Origin: Roseobacter weihaiensis
GTDB taxonomy: Bacteria; Pseudomonadota; Alphaproteobacteria; Rhodobacterales; Rhodobacteraceae
Assembly: GCF_020622345.1 (NCBI RefSeq)
Contig: NZ_JACNMO010000008.1
Span: forward strand, 124,001 to 188,000
DNA: 64,000 nucleotides
Reading direction: 5' to 3'
A program made the translations under genes and the position numbers. Of the stretch, positions 17,406 to 25,602 are shown piece after piece. The notes below the pieces were generated by a model, which saw only the letters and a program-made list of their open reading frames with translations, was not told the origin of the DNA and searched no databases. Position 1 is the stretch's first letter, and the number at the start of each line of letters is the position of its first letter.

Positions 17406-18341
17406 ATGATAAACGAGCAGCCTGTCACGATTTACTTTGATCTAAGAGCCGACGCTCGACCAACCATTGGGTCGATAGGACGCGCTATGGTCGAGTTCGA
17501 GAAAATGGCTGGCGAAGCGATATACTTGCTCGAACCGGGCATTGAGTTTTCACTGGTTTATGAGGCATCGGGTGAAGGTAGCCTAAGGATCATCACAATG
17601 CTCCGAGGTGTGGTCACGCGCGAACGACTGATCACGCTTGCTATTGTTCTGACAACAACCCTATTCAATAATGCCGTGGGTCATTTTCAAGGAAAGGCGA
17701 TGGATGAGGTCATTCAAGCTTTGACCGATGAAAACACCACTTTGACGGACGAGGACATTGCCCGAATTGCAGAAGCCGTTGCAAATGTTGAGCGCTCTGA
17801 GACTGTAAAAGCGCCACGCCGGGAGTTTTACCATGCGGTAGAACAAGATGAGGCGATTACAGGTGTTGCGGCTGTTCCAAATGACAAAGCGGAAAGACCT
17901 TCTGTTATTGTTCCTCGTGAGGAATTTACAGAACGTGCAACCCGCTACACACCTATTGAACCAGATAACACTCCGGAGCCTCGTGTTGTGCCAGAACGGC
18001 TAGAGGTCGTGCTGGTGCAGCCTCCGCTAATTGATAGCAATCGGCAATGGCGACTGTTTGCCAATGGGCATGAATTTGGCGCAAAAATGCTCGATGAACA
18101 TTTCAAGCGGCAGGTCTTAGAAGGCACAACTGACCTTCGATTGGCCGGCGGTGTGATACTGGATATCACGCTTGAAACTACGCAAGTCAATGAAGGCGGT
18201 CTATGGCAAAATAAGTCCTACAGCGTGTCTGAAGTTCATGGCTGGCGGCAAAACCCACAGCAGGCGGATTTGCTACTTTCGCATCGCAGCGATGGCGATG
18301 ATCAGGGCGATCAGAATGACGACGAGAATGGGCCACGCTGA
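17406..18341 (+). CDS. Unknown protein with one possible membrane segment
   Basis: 311 residues. About 1-70 is a mixed domain (TIYFDLRADARPTIGSIGRA), then LITLAIVLTTTLFNNAV at about 80-96 could be a membrane helix. A linker with several Pro and Glu follows (about 130-200), and the C-terminal 100 residues look folded (WRLFANGHEFGAKMLDEHF) with a very acidic tail. No family recognised. Base composition is richer in A+T than the host genes, as expected for element cargo. Its 3' end overlaps a small gene on the other strand. Confidence 0.65.
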   Translation: MINEQPVTIYFDLRADARPTIGSIGRAMVEFEKMAGEAIYLLEPGIEFSLVYEASGEGSLRIITMLRGVVTRERLITLAIVLTTTLFNNAVGHFQGKAMDEVIQALTDENTTLTDEDIARIAEAVANVERSETVKAPRREFYHAVEQDEAITGVAAVPNDKAERPSVIVPREEFTERATRYTPIEPDNTPEPRVVPERLEVVLVQPPLIDSNRQWRLFANGHEFGAKMLDEHFKRQVLEGTTDLRLAGGVILDITLETTQVNEGGLWQNKSYSVSEVHGWRQNPQQADLLLSHRSDGDDQGDQNDDENGPR

Positions 18342-18449
18342 ACCAAAACCAACCCAGTTGATAAGTAGTTGAAGCAACACCACGGCCAGGGCAATCGCGG
18401 AAATTTCCGCGACTAGCTTGATCAGCCGTTTGATGTACTTGTCGTCCAA
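18273..18449 (-). CDS. Small two-helix membrane protein (holin-like)
   Basis: 58 residues from a TTG start, with AGAGG 7 bases upstream. It begins with a charged stretch (DDKYIKRLIKL), then two hydrophobic helices: ISAIALAVVLLQLLI (about 16-30) and WPILVVILIALIIAIAAM (about 39-56), ending RK. That is the size and shape of a small holin or phage inner-membrane peptide. The last 69 bases lie antisense to the end of the 17406 gene. It sits directly downstream of the terminase genes on the same strand. The TTG start and small size keep confidence moderate. Confidence 0.5.
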   Translation of the reverse strand: MDDKYIKRLIKLVAEISAIALAVVLLQLLINWVGFGSAWPILVVILIALIIAIAAMRK

Positions 18450-18522
18450 GGTTGGTTGCCTCTCGCGGTTTTTCGCCAGCCTATGCCAAATTCACTGATA
18501 AATGGTAAGGCTTCTTGTGACG

Positions 18523-19236
18523 TCACCAAAAGCCCCTGAGCGGGGCCTCCCCGATATGTGCGCCGACGCCGCGGTGATCGGACAGCCATAGGGCAAGCGC
18601 GCCAGACACGGCCAAGTCAGCATGGCCGAACTTCGTGCCGCCCTCGATCCGCACACGCCCGGTCGATCCCACATCGGCCTCGAAGCTCTCAAGCTCTTGG
18701 CGCAGGAGGTCGCGGGCCTCGAAGTTGCCGATGGACAGGTCGCCCGTGTGGATCGCCGAGTTCAGCGCCGATAGAAGCCGGGTGCGGCCCACGTTGTTGA
18801 AGGTGCGCCCGCGCTCTTTCGATTCCGTTTCGTTTTCACCAGCCACCATCTGAACGCGGGTGTGCTGGACCGACTTCGAGTCGAGCAAATCACAAAACGC
18901 ACGGCCCACCCCGGAGGAATCCACGACGAGGTAGGCGCGGCTTGCGATAGCCGGATCAATCATCAGGTTCCGGGTCACGATGGCGAGGTCTGCATAGGAC
19001 ATGGCGGGCAAATGATCCGCCCGCACAATCTCGCGGCGGCGCTTGGTCAGTTCCTGCCGCCCATTCGCATCGTAAAAAGGCACGCGCTCGTCGAGCAGGA
19101 TCGAATAGGCGTTGCGGTCCTGAGCCTGTGCAATGTCGAGGCCCACGAGGAAGCGGCGATAGCCTTTGACGATCTCGACCGCCGGGTCCGCGTTCGGCAG
19201 GATCAAGTCCTCGCCCTTTTCAACCAAGGCCTGCAT
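18523..19236 (-). CDS. Terminase large subunit, nuclease part
   Basis: 237 residues resembling the RNase H-like nuclease domain of TerL: FLVGLDIAQAQDRNAYSIL carries the first metal Asp, AYLVVDSSGVGRAFCDLL the second, and FGHADLAVSGALALWL the late Asp region. It would cut phage DNA during packaging. It begins 17 bases inside the ATPase gene, in another frame, and has its own ribosome site (AGGAG). Either TerL is split into two coupled polypeptides or a frameshift joins them. GCCCC/GGGGC with four T residues at the end may terminate the operon. Confidence 0.82.
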   Translation of the reverse strand: MQALVEKGEDLILPNADPAVEIVKGYRRFLVGLDIAQAQDRNAYSILLDERVPFYDANGRQELTKRRREIVRADHLPAMSYADLAIVTRNLMIDPAIASRAYLVVDSSGVGRAFCDLLDSKSVQHTRVQMVAGENETESKERGRTFNNVGRTRLLSALNSAIHTGDLSIGNFEARDLLRQELESFEADVGSTGRVRIEGGTKFGHADLAVSGALALWLSDHRGVGAHIGEAPLRGFW

Positions 19237-20014
19237 AGAGGTCTCCTAATCTGAGTTGGGGTGTGTCGGTGAACGCGGCGGCAATTGCTGCCGAGTCGAA
19301 AAACTGCTGGCCGCGGCCCATCCAGTTCAGGCCGTGTTCTACGTCGAACTCGAACTTGGACAGCACCTTTCGCTGACGCGCGACCAGCTTCGCCATGCGG
19401 GGCAGATCGAGGGAGCAGGCGCGGATGCGTTCGACTTCGGGATACATCTCCCAGTCGCTCCACATCTCATAGGCCTTGCCCGACTTTCCGCCCGGTGTGG
19501 TGATCAGGATTGTCTTCGCGTTGTCTTCGGCAATCGAAAGGGTCGAGCCGAAAACGTCATCGGGGATGAACGCGGCCTCGTCATAGATCAGCAGCCCGTT
19601 TTTGACGCCGTAGCCACGGGCCTGTTCACCGTTTTGGCCCGCCGGAACGCAGACCACGGACGAGCCGTTCTTGAGGTGCAACTCGGTCATGGTGCGCCGC
19701 TTGGTTTCGATGGGCAGCGCCATCCGTTCCCAAGTGAAGGCGATCTTGGCGAACAGCAATTGAGACTGCGGCAACGTCTTTGAAAGGATGATCACCTGAT
19801 GGTCGGGCTTGGACAGTTCCTGGCCTGCCATCACGCCGACGGTGGTCGATTTGCCGATCCGCCGCGACGCCAACACCATGATGATGTCTGAGGCGGAATT
19901 CATCAGCTTGCGCTGCCATTCATCGGGCGGGCCACCGACAACCCGCTCAAGCAGCAGCTCCGGCTTTACCCGCTCGTTGAGCGTGCGGAGGAACAGGCCG
20001 AGATCATTCGACAT
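19220..20014 (-). CDS. Terminase large subunit, ATPase part
   Basis: 264 residues with the packaging-motor ATPase: an adenine-binding DEWQRKLMNS, Walker A-like VLASRRIGKSTTVG at about 47-60, Walker B NGLLIYDEAAFIPDD at about 137-151 and coupling motif LITTPGGKSGKAY. It ends soon after GLNWMGRGQQFFDSAAIAAAF, just where a full-length TerL would pass into its nuclease domain, which is encoded next. It overlaps the upstream gene by 11 bases. Confidence 0.87.
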   Translation of the reverse strand: MSNDLGLFLRTLNERVKPELLLERVVGGPPDEWQRKLMNSASDIIMVLASRRIGKSTTVGVMAGQELSKPDHQVIILSKTLPQSQLLFAKIAFTWERMALPIETKRRTMTELHLKNGSSVVCVPAGQNGEQARGYGVKNGLLIYDEAAFIPDDVFGSTLSIAEDNAKTILITTPGGKSGKAYEMWSDWEMYPEVERIRACSLDLPRMAKLVARQRKVLSKFEFDVEHGLNWMGRGQQFFDSAAIAAAFTDTPQLRLGDLYAGLG

Positions 20015-20615
20015 CGAGCGGAATCCGCCGGTCTGTCACCACCTGATGGAAGGTCTCGAACGCCTCCGGGTGCGCGTTGAACACCACCCAAAGCACATCC
20101 ATCAGCTTTTGGACGTCCGGGTGTTCGTTCAGTCCAAGCACGATGGTCGTCTTGTCGCGCAGATTGGAATAGACCTTGAGCAGGTTCTCATAGGATTTGT
20201 TCTGATCCCGGAGCAACTGCATCATCGGGGACAGCACATCGAGCAGGTTCTCGCCTTCCACCATATCGTTGAGGGTCCGATACAGCCGCTTCTGCTCCTT
20301 GAGGATTCCTTCAATGCCGCCTTCGATCTTGTCTTGGGCGCTGTTCACTTCCTGATCGAGCGAGGTGGCATCCAGCTTGTTCGCCTCCACCAGCACGATC
20401 TTCTCGACCTCTGGCGTGATGAACCGCTTGCGAAACCTAGTCAGGCTTTCGAGATCGACGCAGCACCTTTGGGCGATCTCCTTGAACTGGCGGCGGCGCA
20501 GCACGCAGTCGAGAACAACCTCAACCACGTCTGACCGGGCGCGGATGGTAGAGCGGCGACCGTTGCCCGATTCCACGGGCAAGGCCTCCTTGATGCGGTC
20601 ATAGTTGATGGTCAT
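20004..20615 (-). CDS. Small-terminase-like DNA-binding protein
   Basis: 203 residues starting MTINYDRIKEALP. A helix-turn-helix-like stretch (RRRQFKEIAQRCCVDLESL) lies at about 38-56, followed by long helices with coiled-coil character (about 75-150). Position directly before the large terminase and the HTH-plus-helical layout fit a terminase small subunit, which recognises DNA to be packaged. I infer this from context; sequence similarity to a named TerS is not evident. The start at 20615 overlaps the previous stop as ATGA. Confidence 0.6.
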   Translation of the reverse strand: MTINYDRIKEALPVESGNGRRSTIRARSDVVEVVLDCVLRRRQFKEIAQRCCVDLESLTRFRKRFITPEVEKIVLVEANKLDATSLDQEVNSAQDKIEGGIEGILKEQKRLYRTLNDMVEGENLLDVLSPMMQLLRDQNKSYENLLKVYSNLRDKTTIVLGLNEHPDVQKLMDVLWVVFNAHPEAFETFHQVVTDRRIPLDVE

Positions 20616-20875
20616 GCGGCAGCCCGCCAGCCTGTCGCCGTGCGCCCGGCCAGTTCGACCATGTGCGGGGCCATCCGGCCAATGACACGCCGCGCGTCCG
20701 GCCCATAGATCGGGTGATCCGCAACGTCGCGGATGAAGTCGGGTTCTTCCGCCGAGAACAGGCAATCGAGAATGGCGTTGCGGGCGAGGGTCACGTCGAA
20801 CTCACGCACGGTGCGATAGGTGCCCGCCAAAAACTCGCGGGCCGTTGCGTCTGCGGCCTTGGCGAGATCATTCAT
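20612..20875 (-). CDS. Unknown small protein in the packaging operon
   Basis: 87 residues (MNDLAKAADATAREFLAGTY...). Largely helical, with ARNAILDCLFSAEEPDFIRDV in the middle. No family recognised. It overlaps its neighbours by 4 and 8 bases, so it is translated as part of the same operon. Confidence 0.68.
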   Translation of the reverse strand: MNDLAKAADATAREFLAGTYRTVREFDVTLARNAILDCLFSAEEPDFIRDVADHPIYGPDARRVIGRMAPHMVELAGRTATGWRAAA

Positions 20876-21248
20876 CGGACACGATCTCCAAGGTTGTGCC
20901 CGTCTTCTCGGCCTGTGCCTTGGCGCGGCGATAGAGGGCGGCGTCACGGGCCTGCACACGGGTCAGGCGTATCGGTTCCGGGTTGAGGGCATCCTTGATC
21001 GACGCTGGGTCGCCTTTGCGTTCGAGCAGGGTCTTGAGTTGGCCGGCCTCGGCCTGTTCCTTCGCGGCGACTTCCGCTGCCGCCCGCTTCTGATCCTTGA
21101 TCTCGTCGAGCATTTTTTCGGCATTGGTTTTCAGCCCGCCGATCTGATCTTCGATCTGCTTCGAGACCTGTTCCGTCAGCGCCTCAAGCAGCTTGGGCGT
21201 CGCCTTCTCGATGAATTGCTCCATCAGGCGGTCGTTGTCCTCAGACAT
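20868..21248 (-). CDS. Coiled-coil protein, scaffold-like
   Basis: 126 residues from the ATG at 21248, which has AAGGAG at the right distance; another ATG 6 bases upstream is too close to that site. The first 85 residues are a charged coiled coil (LLEALTEQVSKQIEDQIG, then KDQKRAAAEVAAKEQAEA), followed by a short basic segment. It could be a scaffold, a head-size redirecting factor or a packaging accessory protein. No family assigned. First gene after a hairpin, so it may start its own transcript segment. Confidence 0.62.
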   Translation of the reverse strand: MSEDNDRLMEQFIEKATPKLLEALTEQVSKQIEDQIGGLKTNAEKMLDEIKDQKRAAAEVAAKEQAEAGQLKTLLERKGDPASIKDALNPEPIRLTRVQARDAALYRRAKAQAEKTGTTLEIVSDE

Positions 21249-21257
21249 GTGCATCTC

Positions 21258-21318
21258 CTTCACGTTCGCACAAAAAGAAAGGCAGACCCGGAAGCCCGCC
21301 TTTCTCCTGAACGTGAAG
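21258..21318 (-). promoter_or_regulatory. Nested hairpin with terminator core upstream of the packaging operon
   Basis: Outer arms CTTCACGTTC (21258-21267) and GAACGTGAAG (21309-21318) enclose an inner stem AGAAAGGC/GCCTTTCT. On the minus strand the inner stem is followed by TTTTTG, a terminator. The outer stem ends inside the AAGGAG ribosome site of the next gene, so folding could also hide that site. It separates the portal segment from the terminase segment. Confidence 0.65.
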
Positions 21319-21415
21319 ATCTGCGCGACGCCCGGTCTGCACGATCACAATAAGTTCCTGCAATTGCTCAATAAAGAACAGTATCAGGTGCTATGGGAGA
21401 AAGACCTAAAGTAGG

Positions 21416-22036
21416 TCAGGCCGCCGCCAGAACGTAGGTATGGTTTTCTGCGTTTCTGACGATCTCGCCCTTGTTGATGGCATTCGCGAGAACCTTGCGG
21501 ATAGCAGCATCACCAAATTCACCATCGGTGGCGTGGATCAAATCTCGGAACTGGCGCGGTTCAGCCAGCAGGGGCAAGACGGCTGAACGGATCGTGGAAT
21601 AACTCGCTTTTACATTCCGGCGCGGCGCGGCCAGTTTCGCGGCCTTCTGCCTGAGCCTTTGCTTCTGCGCCCGTGCGGGTGCCGCTTCTTCCGCTGCCCA
21701 CAACTCGCGCGCCGCGTCGATGCCGCCAAAGGTGCTGCGATGATCGGCACCGATGATCTCACGTCCAGCCAGCACGCGCAGGATGTTCGACCGGAGATCG
21801 TCTGGATCGAGGCCCGCCGCGTCACACAGGCTGCGCCGTGACTCCGCCCATGCGCCTCGTTCGCGGGTCAGGAAATAGAGCGCCTCGCGCCGTGCAAGCT
21901 GTGCCTCATCCTGTTCGGAGGCTGGGATCACCTTGCCGAACAGGTCAAGTACCGACCGCGCGACGACCGCGCGGTAGAGTGATTGTGCGCCGTTGGGCTG
22001 TGAGTCGTTCAGGCCGAAGTCGGGGTCTATGATCAT
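21416..22036 (-). CDS. Unknown phage-type protein downstream of portal
   Basis: 206 residues. The N-terminal part (ALYFLTRERGAWAESRRSL, then CDAAGLDPDDLR at about 70-82) resembles a conserved helical region I associate with prophage proteins of alphaproteobacteria; the middle is basic and Ala-rich (about 115-145) and the C-terminus may be a winged helix (AIRKVLANAINKGEIVRN). It could bind DNA. It overlaps the portal stop by 1 base and precedes the terminator hairpin. Confidence 0.65.
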   Translation of the reverse strand: MIIDPDFGLNDSQPNGAQSLYRAVVARSVLDLFGKVIPASEQDEAQLARREALYFLTRERGAWAESRRSLCDAAGLDPDDLRSNILRVLAGREIIGADHRSTFGGIDAARELWAAEEAAPARAQKQRLRQKAAKLAAPRRNVKASYSTIRSAVLPLLAEPRQFRDLIHATDGEFGDAAIRKVLANAINKGEIVRNAENHTYVLAAA

Positions 22037-23382
22037 CAGACATCCCGCGTGCCGACGATGGGAGAAATGTCGCCCCCGTCCTCGTCGATCATGTCCTTCT
22101 CATCTTCCCACGAGCGATCCGCGCGGACGATCTCGCCCTTTTGCAGGTTCTCATGTAGCGAGGCGCGGCTGATGATCCCAGACAGATACAGCTTCATTTG
22201 CTGCTCGATCATCTTCGGCTCCATCGCGCTTTCGATGAAGTCCCGCGACAGGGTCACGGAGGCCTCATCAGGATCATCACCTACCCATTCAGCAGCAAGG
22301 CGCAGAAGGCGGTTAAGACCGGCCTCGACGGACACAACGACACCATGCAGGAGCGCAAGCTCTGACCGCGTGCGCTGCGTCGCTGTGCCGAGCGTCTCGT
22401 TGCGGTTCACGGTCGAAGACAGCATCCGCGCGCCCAGCGAGATCATCGTTTCGGATTTCTCCTCCATGATCTCCTTCATTGCCGCGACACCGGCTCCCGT
22501 GAATTCCAGCATCCCGACTTCCGTGCCTTCGGGCAGCGTCCAGACAGCGCCTGATCCGATTTGCGTTGGCACCTTGTTCGCCGGGATCGACCCAGCCACC
22601 CACGGCGTCGGGCTGGCCGTCAGGAAGATGGCGTGTTCCCGATCCGCGCTGTTCTTGAAGTGCGAGATCGCGACCTTGCAGAGCGACAGGAACGGCGGGC
22701 TGACATGCTCCGGGCGCAAGCCTTCGTGGCTGACCATCAGAAACGGGATATAGTCGAGCGGCTTGCCGTTGATCGTCGGGATATGGTTCTCGCCCACATC
22801 GACACGGGTTTTGTGCTGGTCCCGGATGAAGCGCCGGAACTGATAGACACCGGCCTCAAGGATCAATTCGTAGGTGACGTCTGACCCCTCCCAATCCTCG
22901 TCCGAGGCCAGATGCACGCGGGTCAGCACCTTCCGCCCGTCAACGAAGCCCGTGGAGAAGTCTTCGATGGTTTCGGCTTGGAAGGTCGAGATATGAGGCA
23001 CGGCATTCGCACGCGCGCCATCTGCCGGAAAGTCGAGCAGGATGCCGAAGCGCCCCATCGTTGCGACCTCGCGCACCATGTCCTCGACAAGCACCTGCAT
23101 CGGAGCGTTCTCATAGGTCGCGTTCAGACGCATCGGTTCGAGGCGCGGCGGCAGCTTGATCACGGGGTCTTTGCGCAGGGCCAGACCGACAAGCGCGCGC
23201 AAGGTCATCTCGGGCGCACCGTAGAAGCAGGCCCGGTCGAGATAGTGAGTGTAGTTTTGCGCCGACATGCCTTCGGGTTTCGGGACATACAGTTGCCCCT
23301 GATTCTTCACTGCATCCTCGCCGTCGAGGCAGTCACGGATAAGATGATACTGGCCTTGCAGGCGGTCCCAGTGCTTGCTCAT
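22036..23382 (-). CDS. Phage portal protein, DUF4055 family
   Basis: 448 residues; the portal ring sits at the head vertex and is the channel for DNA packaging by the terminase. The sequence follows the DUF4055 pattern: an N-terminal YLDRACFYGAPEMTLRALVG, MGRFGILLDFP, then the long helix ISLGARMLSSTVNRNETLGTA. Ring-building regions look complete and the frame is open. Finding a portal without any capsid gene nearby is unusual. It overlaps the upstream small gene as ATGA. Confidence 0.85.
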   Translation of the reverse strand: MSKHWDRLQGQYHLIRDCLDGEDAVKNQGQLYVPKPEGMSAQNYTHYLDRACFYGAPEMTLRALVGLALRKDPVIKLPPRLEPMRLNATYENAPMQVLVEDMVREVATMGRFGILLDFPADGARANAVPHISTFQAETIEDFSTGFVDGRKVLTRVHLASDEDWEGSDVTYELILEAGVYQFRRFIRDQHKTRVDVGENHIPTINGKPLDYIPFLMVSHEGLRPEHVSPPFLSLCKVAISHFKNSADREHAIFLTASPTPWVAGSIPANKVPTQIGSGAVWTLPEGTEVGMLEFTGAGVAAMKEIMEEKSETMISLGARMLSSTVNRNETLGTATQRTRSELALLHGVVVSVEAGLNRLLRLAAEWVGDDPDEASVTLSRDFIESAMEPKMIEQQMKLYLSGIISRASLHENLQKGEIVRADRSWEDEKDMIDEDGGDISPIVGTRDV

Positions 23383-23651
23383 TCCGCTGCCTCCAATACC
23401 AGCCCAAGCAGGTGGCGATAAGGCAGTTCGAAACGACCGCCGCCTGCCTGAACGCGCAGCCCATCGCGGCTGCGGTCGATCATGACGGCATCGACCGTCA
23501 CGTCGCGCTGTTCCGGGTTGAGCAGCAGTTCACGCAGGCCGGATTGCAGGGCCTGCTTCGAGATCGGGATGGAAAAGGCTGTCGATGAAGAAACGGTTTT
23601 CTGGGCGAGCGTGCAGGCCGCGTCACCATCCGCAGTGAAAGTGATTTGCAT
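23379..23651 (-). CDS. Unknown small protein before portal
   Basis: 90 residues starting MQITFTADGDAACTLAQ. It looks like a small beta-rich domain (VDAVMIDRSRDGLRVQAGG). First gene of the packaging run. The ribosome site is weak (AAAGAAAG). A longer upstream reading has poor composition and would run into the divergent SIR2 promoter region. Confidence 0.6.
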   Translation of the reverse strand: MQITFTADGDAACTLAQKTVSSSTAFSIPISKQALQSGLRELLLNPEQRDVTVDAVMIDRSRDGLRVQAGGGRFELPYRHLLGLVLEAAE

Positions 23652-23929
23652 GGGTTGATGCTTTCTTTGTGGGTGAACGGCCATCCGAAAGGAACGTCGC
23701 GCGAAAGATGGCCGTTCAGGAGAGCCAAGCCGCGCATGTCGAATGTGGGCGGACGCCGCCGGGGCACTCAACTCATGTTTAAGGTGCAGGACGTTGTTCG
23801 CGCTGGGTAAATCAGGTGCCACCCATCAATGTGGAAACCGCTGTTGCAACTACCAGTAGTTTCGTCGTTCCATGTGTTCAGCCGACCTTCCACACTAGGA
23901 CCACCAAATCAGAAAGTGAGTGCATTAAG

Positions 23930-25231
23930 TTGAGCGAGTATTTTGAGATTGCATACGCCGCCGCTGCCAAGCGTCTATGCATTTTTACCGGGACGGGCTT
24001 TTCGAAAGCTCTGAGCGAAAACAACGCCCCAGGCTGGCAGGAATTGCTCGAAGCAATCTGTGATGAACACGTAGAAAACGATGAGTTCAAGGAAGCGCTT
24101 TTTCCAGCGGATGGCCTGCCGTCACTACAACTAGACGAAGCAGCGCAAGTTATAGGTATCGAACTCTCCAAGAATGGAAAGTCAATACACGACGAAATCG
24201 CCAAGCTAATATCAGATATCGAACTTTCTGGCTCCTACCCTGAGACCGAGAAGTTTTTAAAAGAGCGGTCTTATCGAATTGTAACTACAAACTATGATAA
24301 ATTGGCCGAGACCTTGGCAGAGGATGACTGCCAATCTCTCTCTCCGGGCCGCCCAATTCCACGCTCAAACAGCCGAGTAAAGACTTTCCATGTGCACGGT
24401 TCGATTGAGGTACCTCGTCGGATGGTCGTCACTGCTGATGACTATTTCAATTTTATGAATTCCGAAGCGTACTTTTCCCGAAAGCTAAGTACTGTCCTGC
24501 ATGAGAATACCGTGGTCATTCTCGGTTACTCTCTAGGGGACACTAATCTCAAGGCAATCTTAAGCGATTATCGAGGTTTCGTTCGAAGTCACACCGTCAG
24601 TAATAGCATCTTTCTAATTTCAAGGGGATCGGTCGATCAGAGGATCGTTGATTACTATTCAAACTGTTATGGCATCAGAGTTATTCAGGAGACAGAAGTA
24701 GAGGAGTTTTTTGCCAACACAAACGCCAAGATCGAGGAAGCCGAAGACTGTTTGGAAAAATCAGTCAGAAACATCACCAAAGTCCTATACGACAAGCACC
24801 ACTTCAAAGAGAAATACCTACAGGCCGAGAGCTCTTTTTACCAAATTGTATCGGCAATCGGCGCTATTGGGGCAAGTCTTGAAGAGGATGCTGTTGTCGA
24901 TACCTTTGCAGATATCATTTCTAAGAAGAAGGAGATGACCAGTAAAACGGGGGCATGGCCACAGTATGTCCAACTCGCCTCATGGCTCACTTACTTGGGT
25001 AGCTTAATAGACGTTCGAGATACTTCCGTTGAGAAAATCTATTTGGACGCTGTCAAATTTTCGATGGAGAAAATGAGTAAAGGCATGGTTTTGGGCTACT
25101 CATGGCACGCGTATAAGGTTTGGGATGCGCGGTGGTCTAGCCTGACAGCGGACAATCGCTCCCTTGTAGCAAAGCACATTAAGGAGAAATCTAGTGATCC
25201 TGATGCAGCTGAGATCGTTGCGCGCGCCTAG
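23930..25231 (+). CDS. SIR2-domain protein, probable anti-phage cargo
   Basis: 433 residues from the TTG at 23930; in-frame GTG starts at 23816 and 23831 are possible. The N-terminal half is a SIR2 (NAD-binding) domain: IFTGTGFS at about 18-25, VTTNYDKL at about 117, HVHGS at about 152 and ILGYSLGDTNLK at about 197. The C-terminal half is helical with no known domain. SIR2 proteins of this layout deplete NAD+ in several phage-defence systems (Thoeris, DSR, SIR2-HerA); no partner gene for those is here. Composition is clearly more A+T-rich than the adjacent packaging genes, and it is the only plus-strand gene in this part, so it is probably swappable cargo. Confidence 0.8.
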   Translation: MSEYFEIAYAAAAKRLCIFTGTGFSKALSENNAPGWQELLEAICDEHVENDEFKEALFPADGLPSLQLDEAAQVIGIELSKNGKSIHDEIAKLISDIELSGSYPETEKFLKERSYRIVTTNYDKLAETLAEDDCQSLSPGRPIPRSNSRVKTFHVHGSIEVPRRMVVTADDYFNFMNSEAYFSRKLSTVLHENTVVILGYSLGDTNLKAILSDYRGFVRSHTVSNSIFLISRGSVDQRIVDYYSNCYGIRVIQETEVEEFFANTNAKIEEAEDCLEKSVRNITKVLYDKHHFKEKYLQAESSFYQIVSAIGAIGASLEEDAVVDTFADIISKKKEMTSKTGAWPQYVQLASWLTYLGSLIDVRDTSVEKIYLDAVKFSMEKMSKGMVLGYSWHAYKVWDARWSSLTADNRSLVAKHIKEKSSDPDAAEIVARA

Positions 25232-25602
25232 CTGCAATCTAACTAAGAGATTTCCGAGTGTGGGGCCGGGTTTCCACGTTAGCAGCAGGGGGTTCCAAAA
25301 GGTGCCGGTGTGTGCCTGCGACTTGGTCGCAACTGGATGTTGCAGCGTTGTTGCAGAACCTGCCCAACCGCTTGATGCGCCTCGGCAATTCACCGGCGGA
25401 ATTGATCGGTGATCAATTGGTCGGGCGCAACTATGTCAGCATTGTTGACATATCACGGATAGACCGCTCCGAGTGACAGTCGCAGTACGCCCGCAGCGCG
25501 GCAGGCATCACGGGCAGCAGTTTATACCGTCACTGCCGTTAATAGAGATACATACTATTAAGACGAGTGACGGTATAACTGCGACCAAGTCGCAACTGCG
25601 TA
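25232..25602. promoter_or_regulatory. Inverted-repeat-rich zone, candidate replication origin
   Basis: 370 bases without a gene but dense in symmetry. TGCGACTTGGTCGCA (25317-25331) is the exact reverse complement of 25580-25594. A 13-bp inverted repeat (TTATACCGTCACT, 25522-25534, with 25566-25578) encloses another (TTAATAG/CTATTAA, 25539-25561). AATTGATC/GATCAATT lies at 25400-25418 and TATGTCA/TGACATA at 25432-25452. Two inverted copies of the end-repeat motif (GCTGCAACAT, TCTGCAACAA) lie at 25337-25357. It directly follows the PrimPol-helicase gene, as origins do in P4-like satellites. Confidence 0.55.
25337..25357 (-). repeat. Inverted copies of the CTGCAACA end repeat
   Basis: Read on the minus strand, TCTGCAACAA and GCTGCAACAT are 11 bases apart, the same spacing as the pair at the left end of the element. 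This links the candidate origin with the element ends through one shared binding motif. Confidence 0.65.

Noticed and set aside
25232-25602. CRISPR array
   Set aside because: Repeats are inverted and unevenly spaced, with no regular repeat-spacer unit and no cas genes. No CRISPR array was seen elsewhere in the window.
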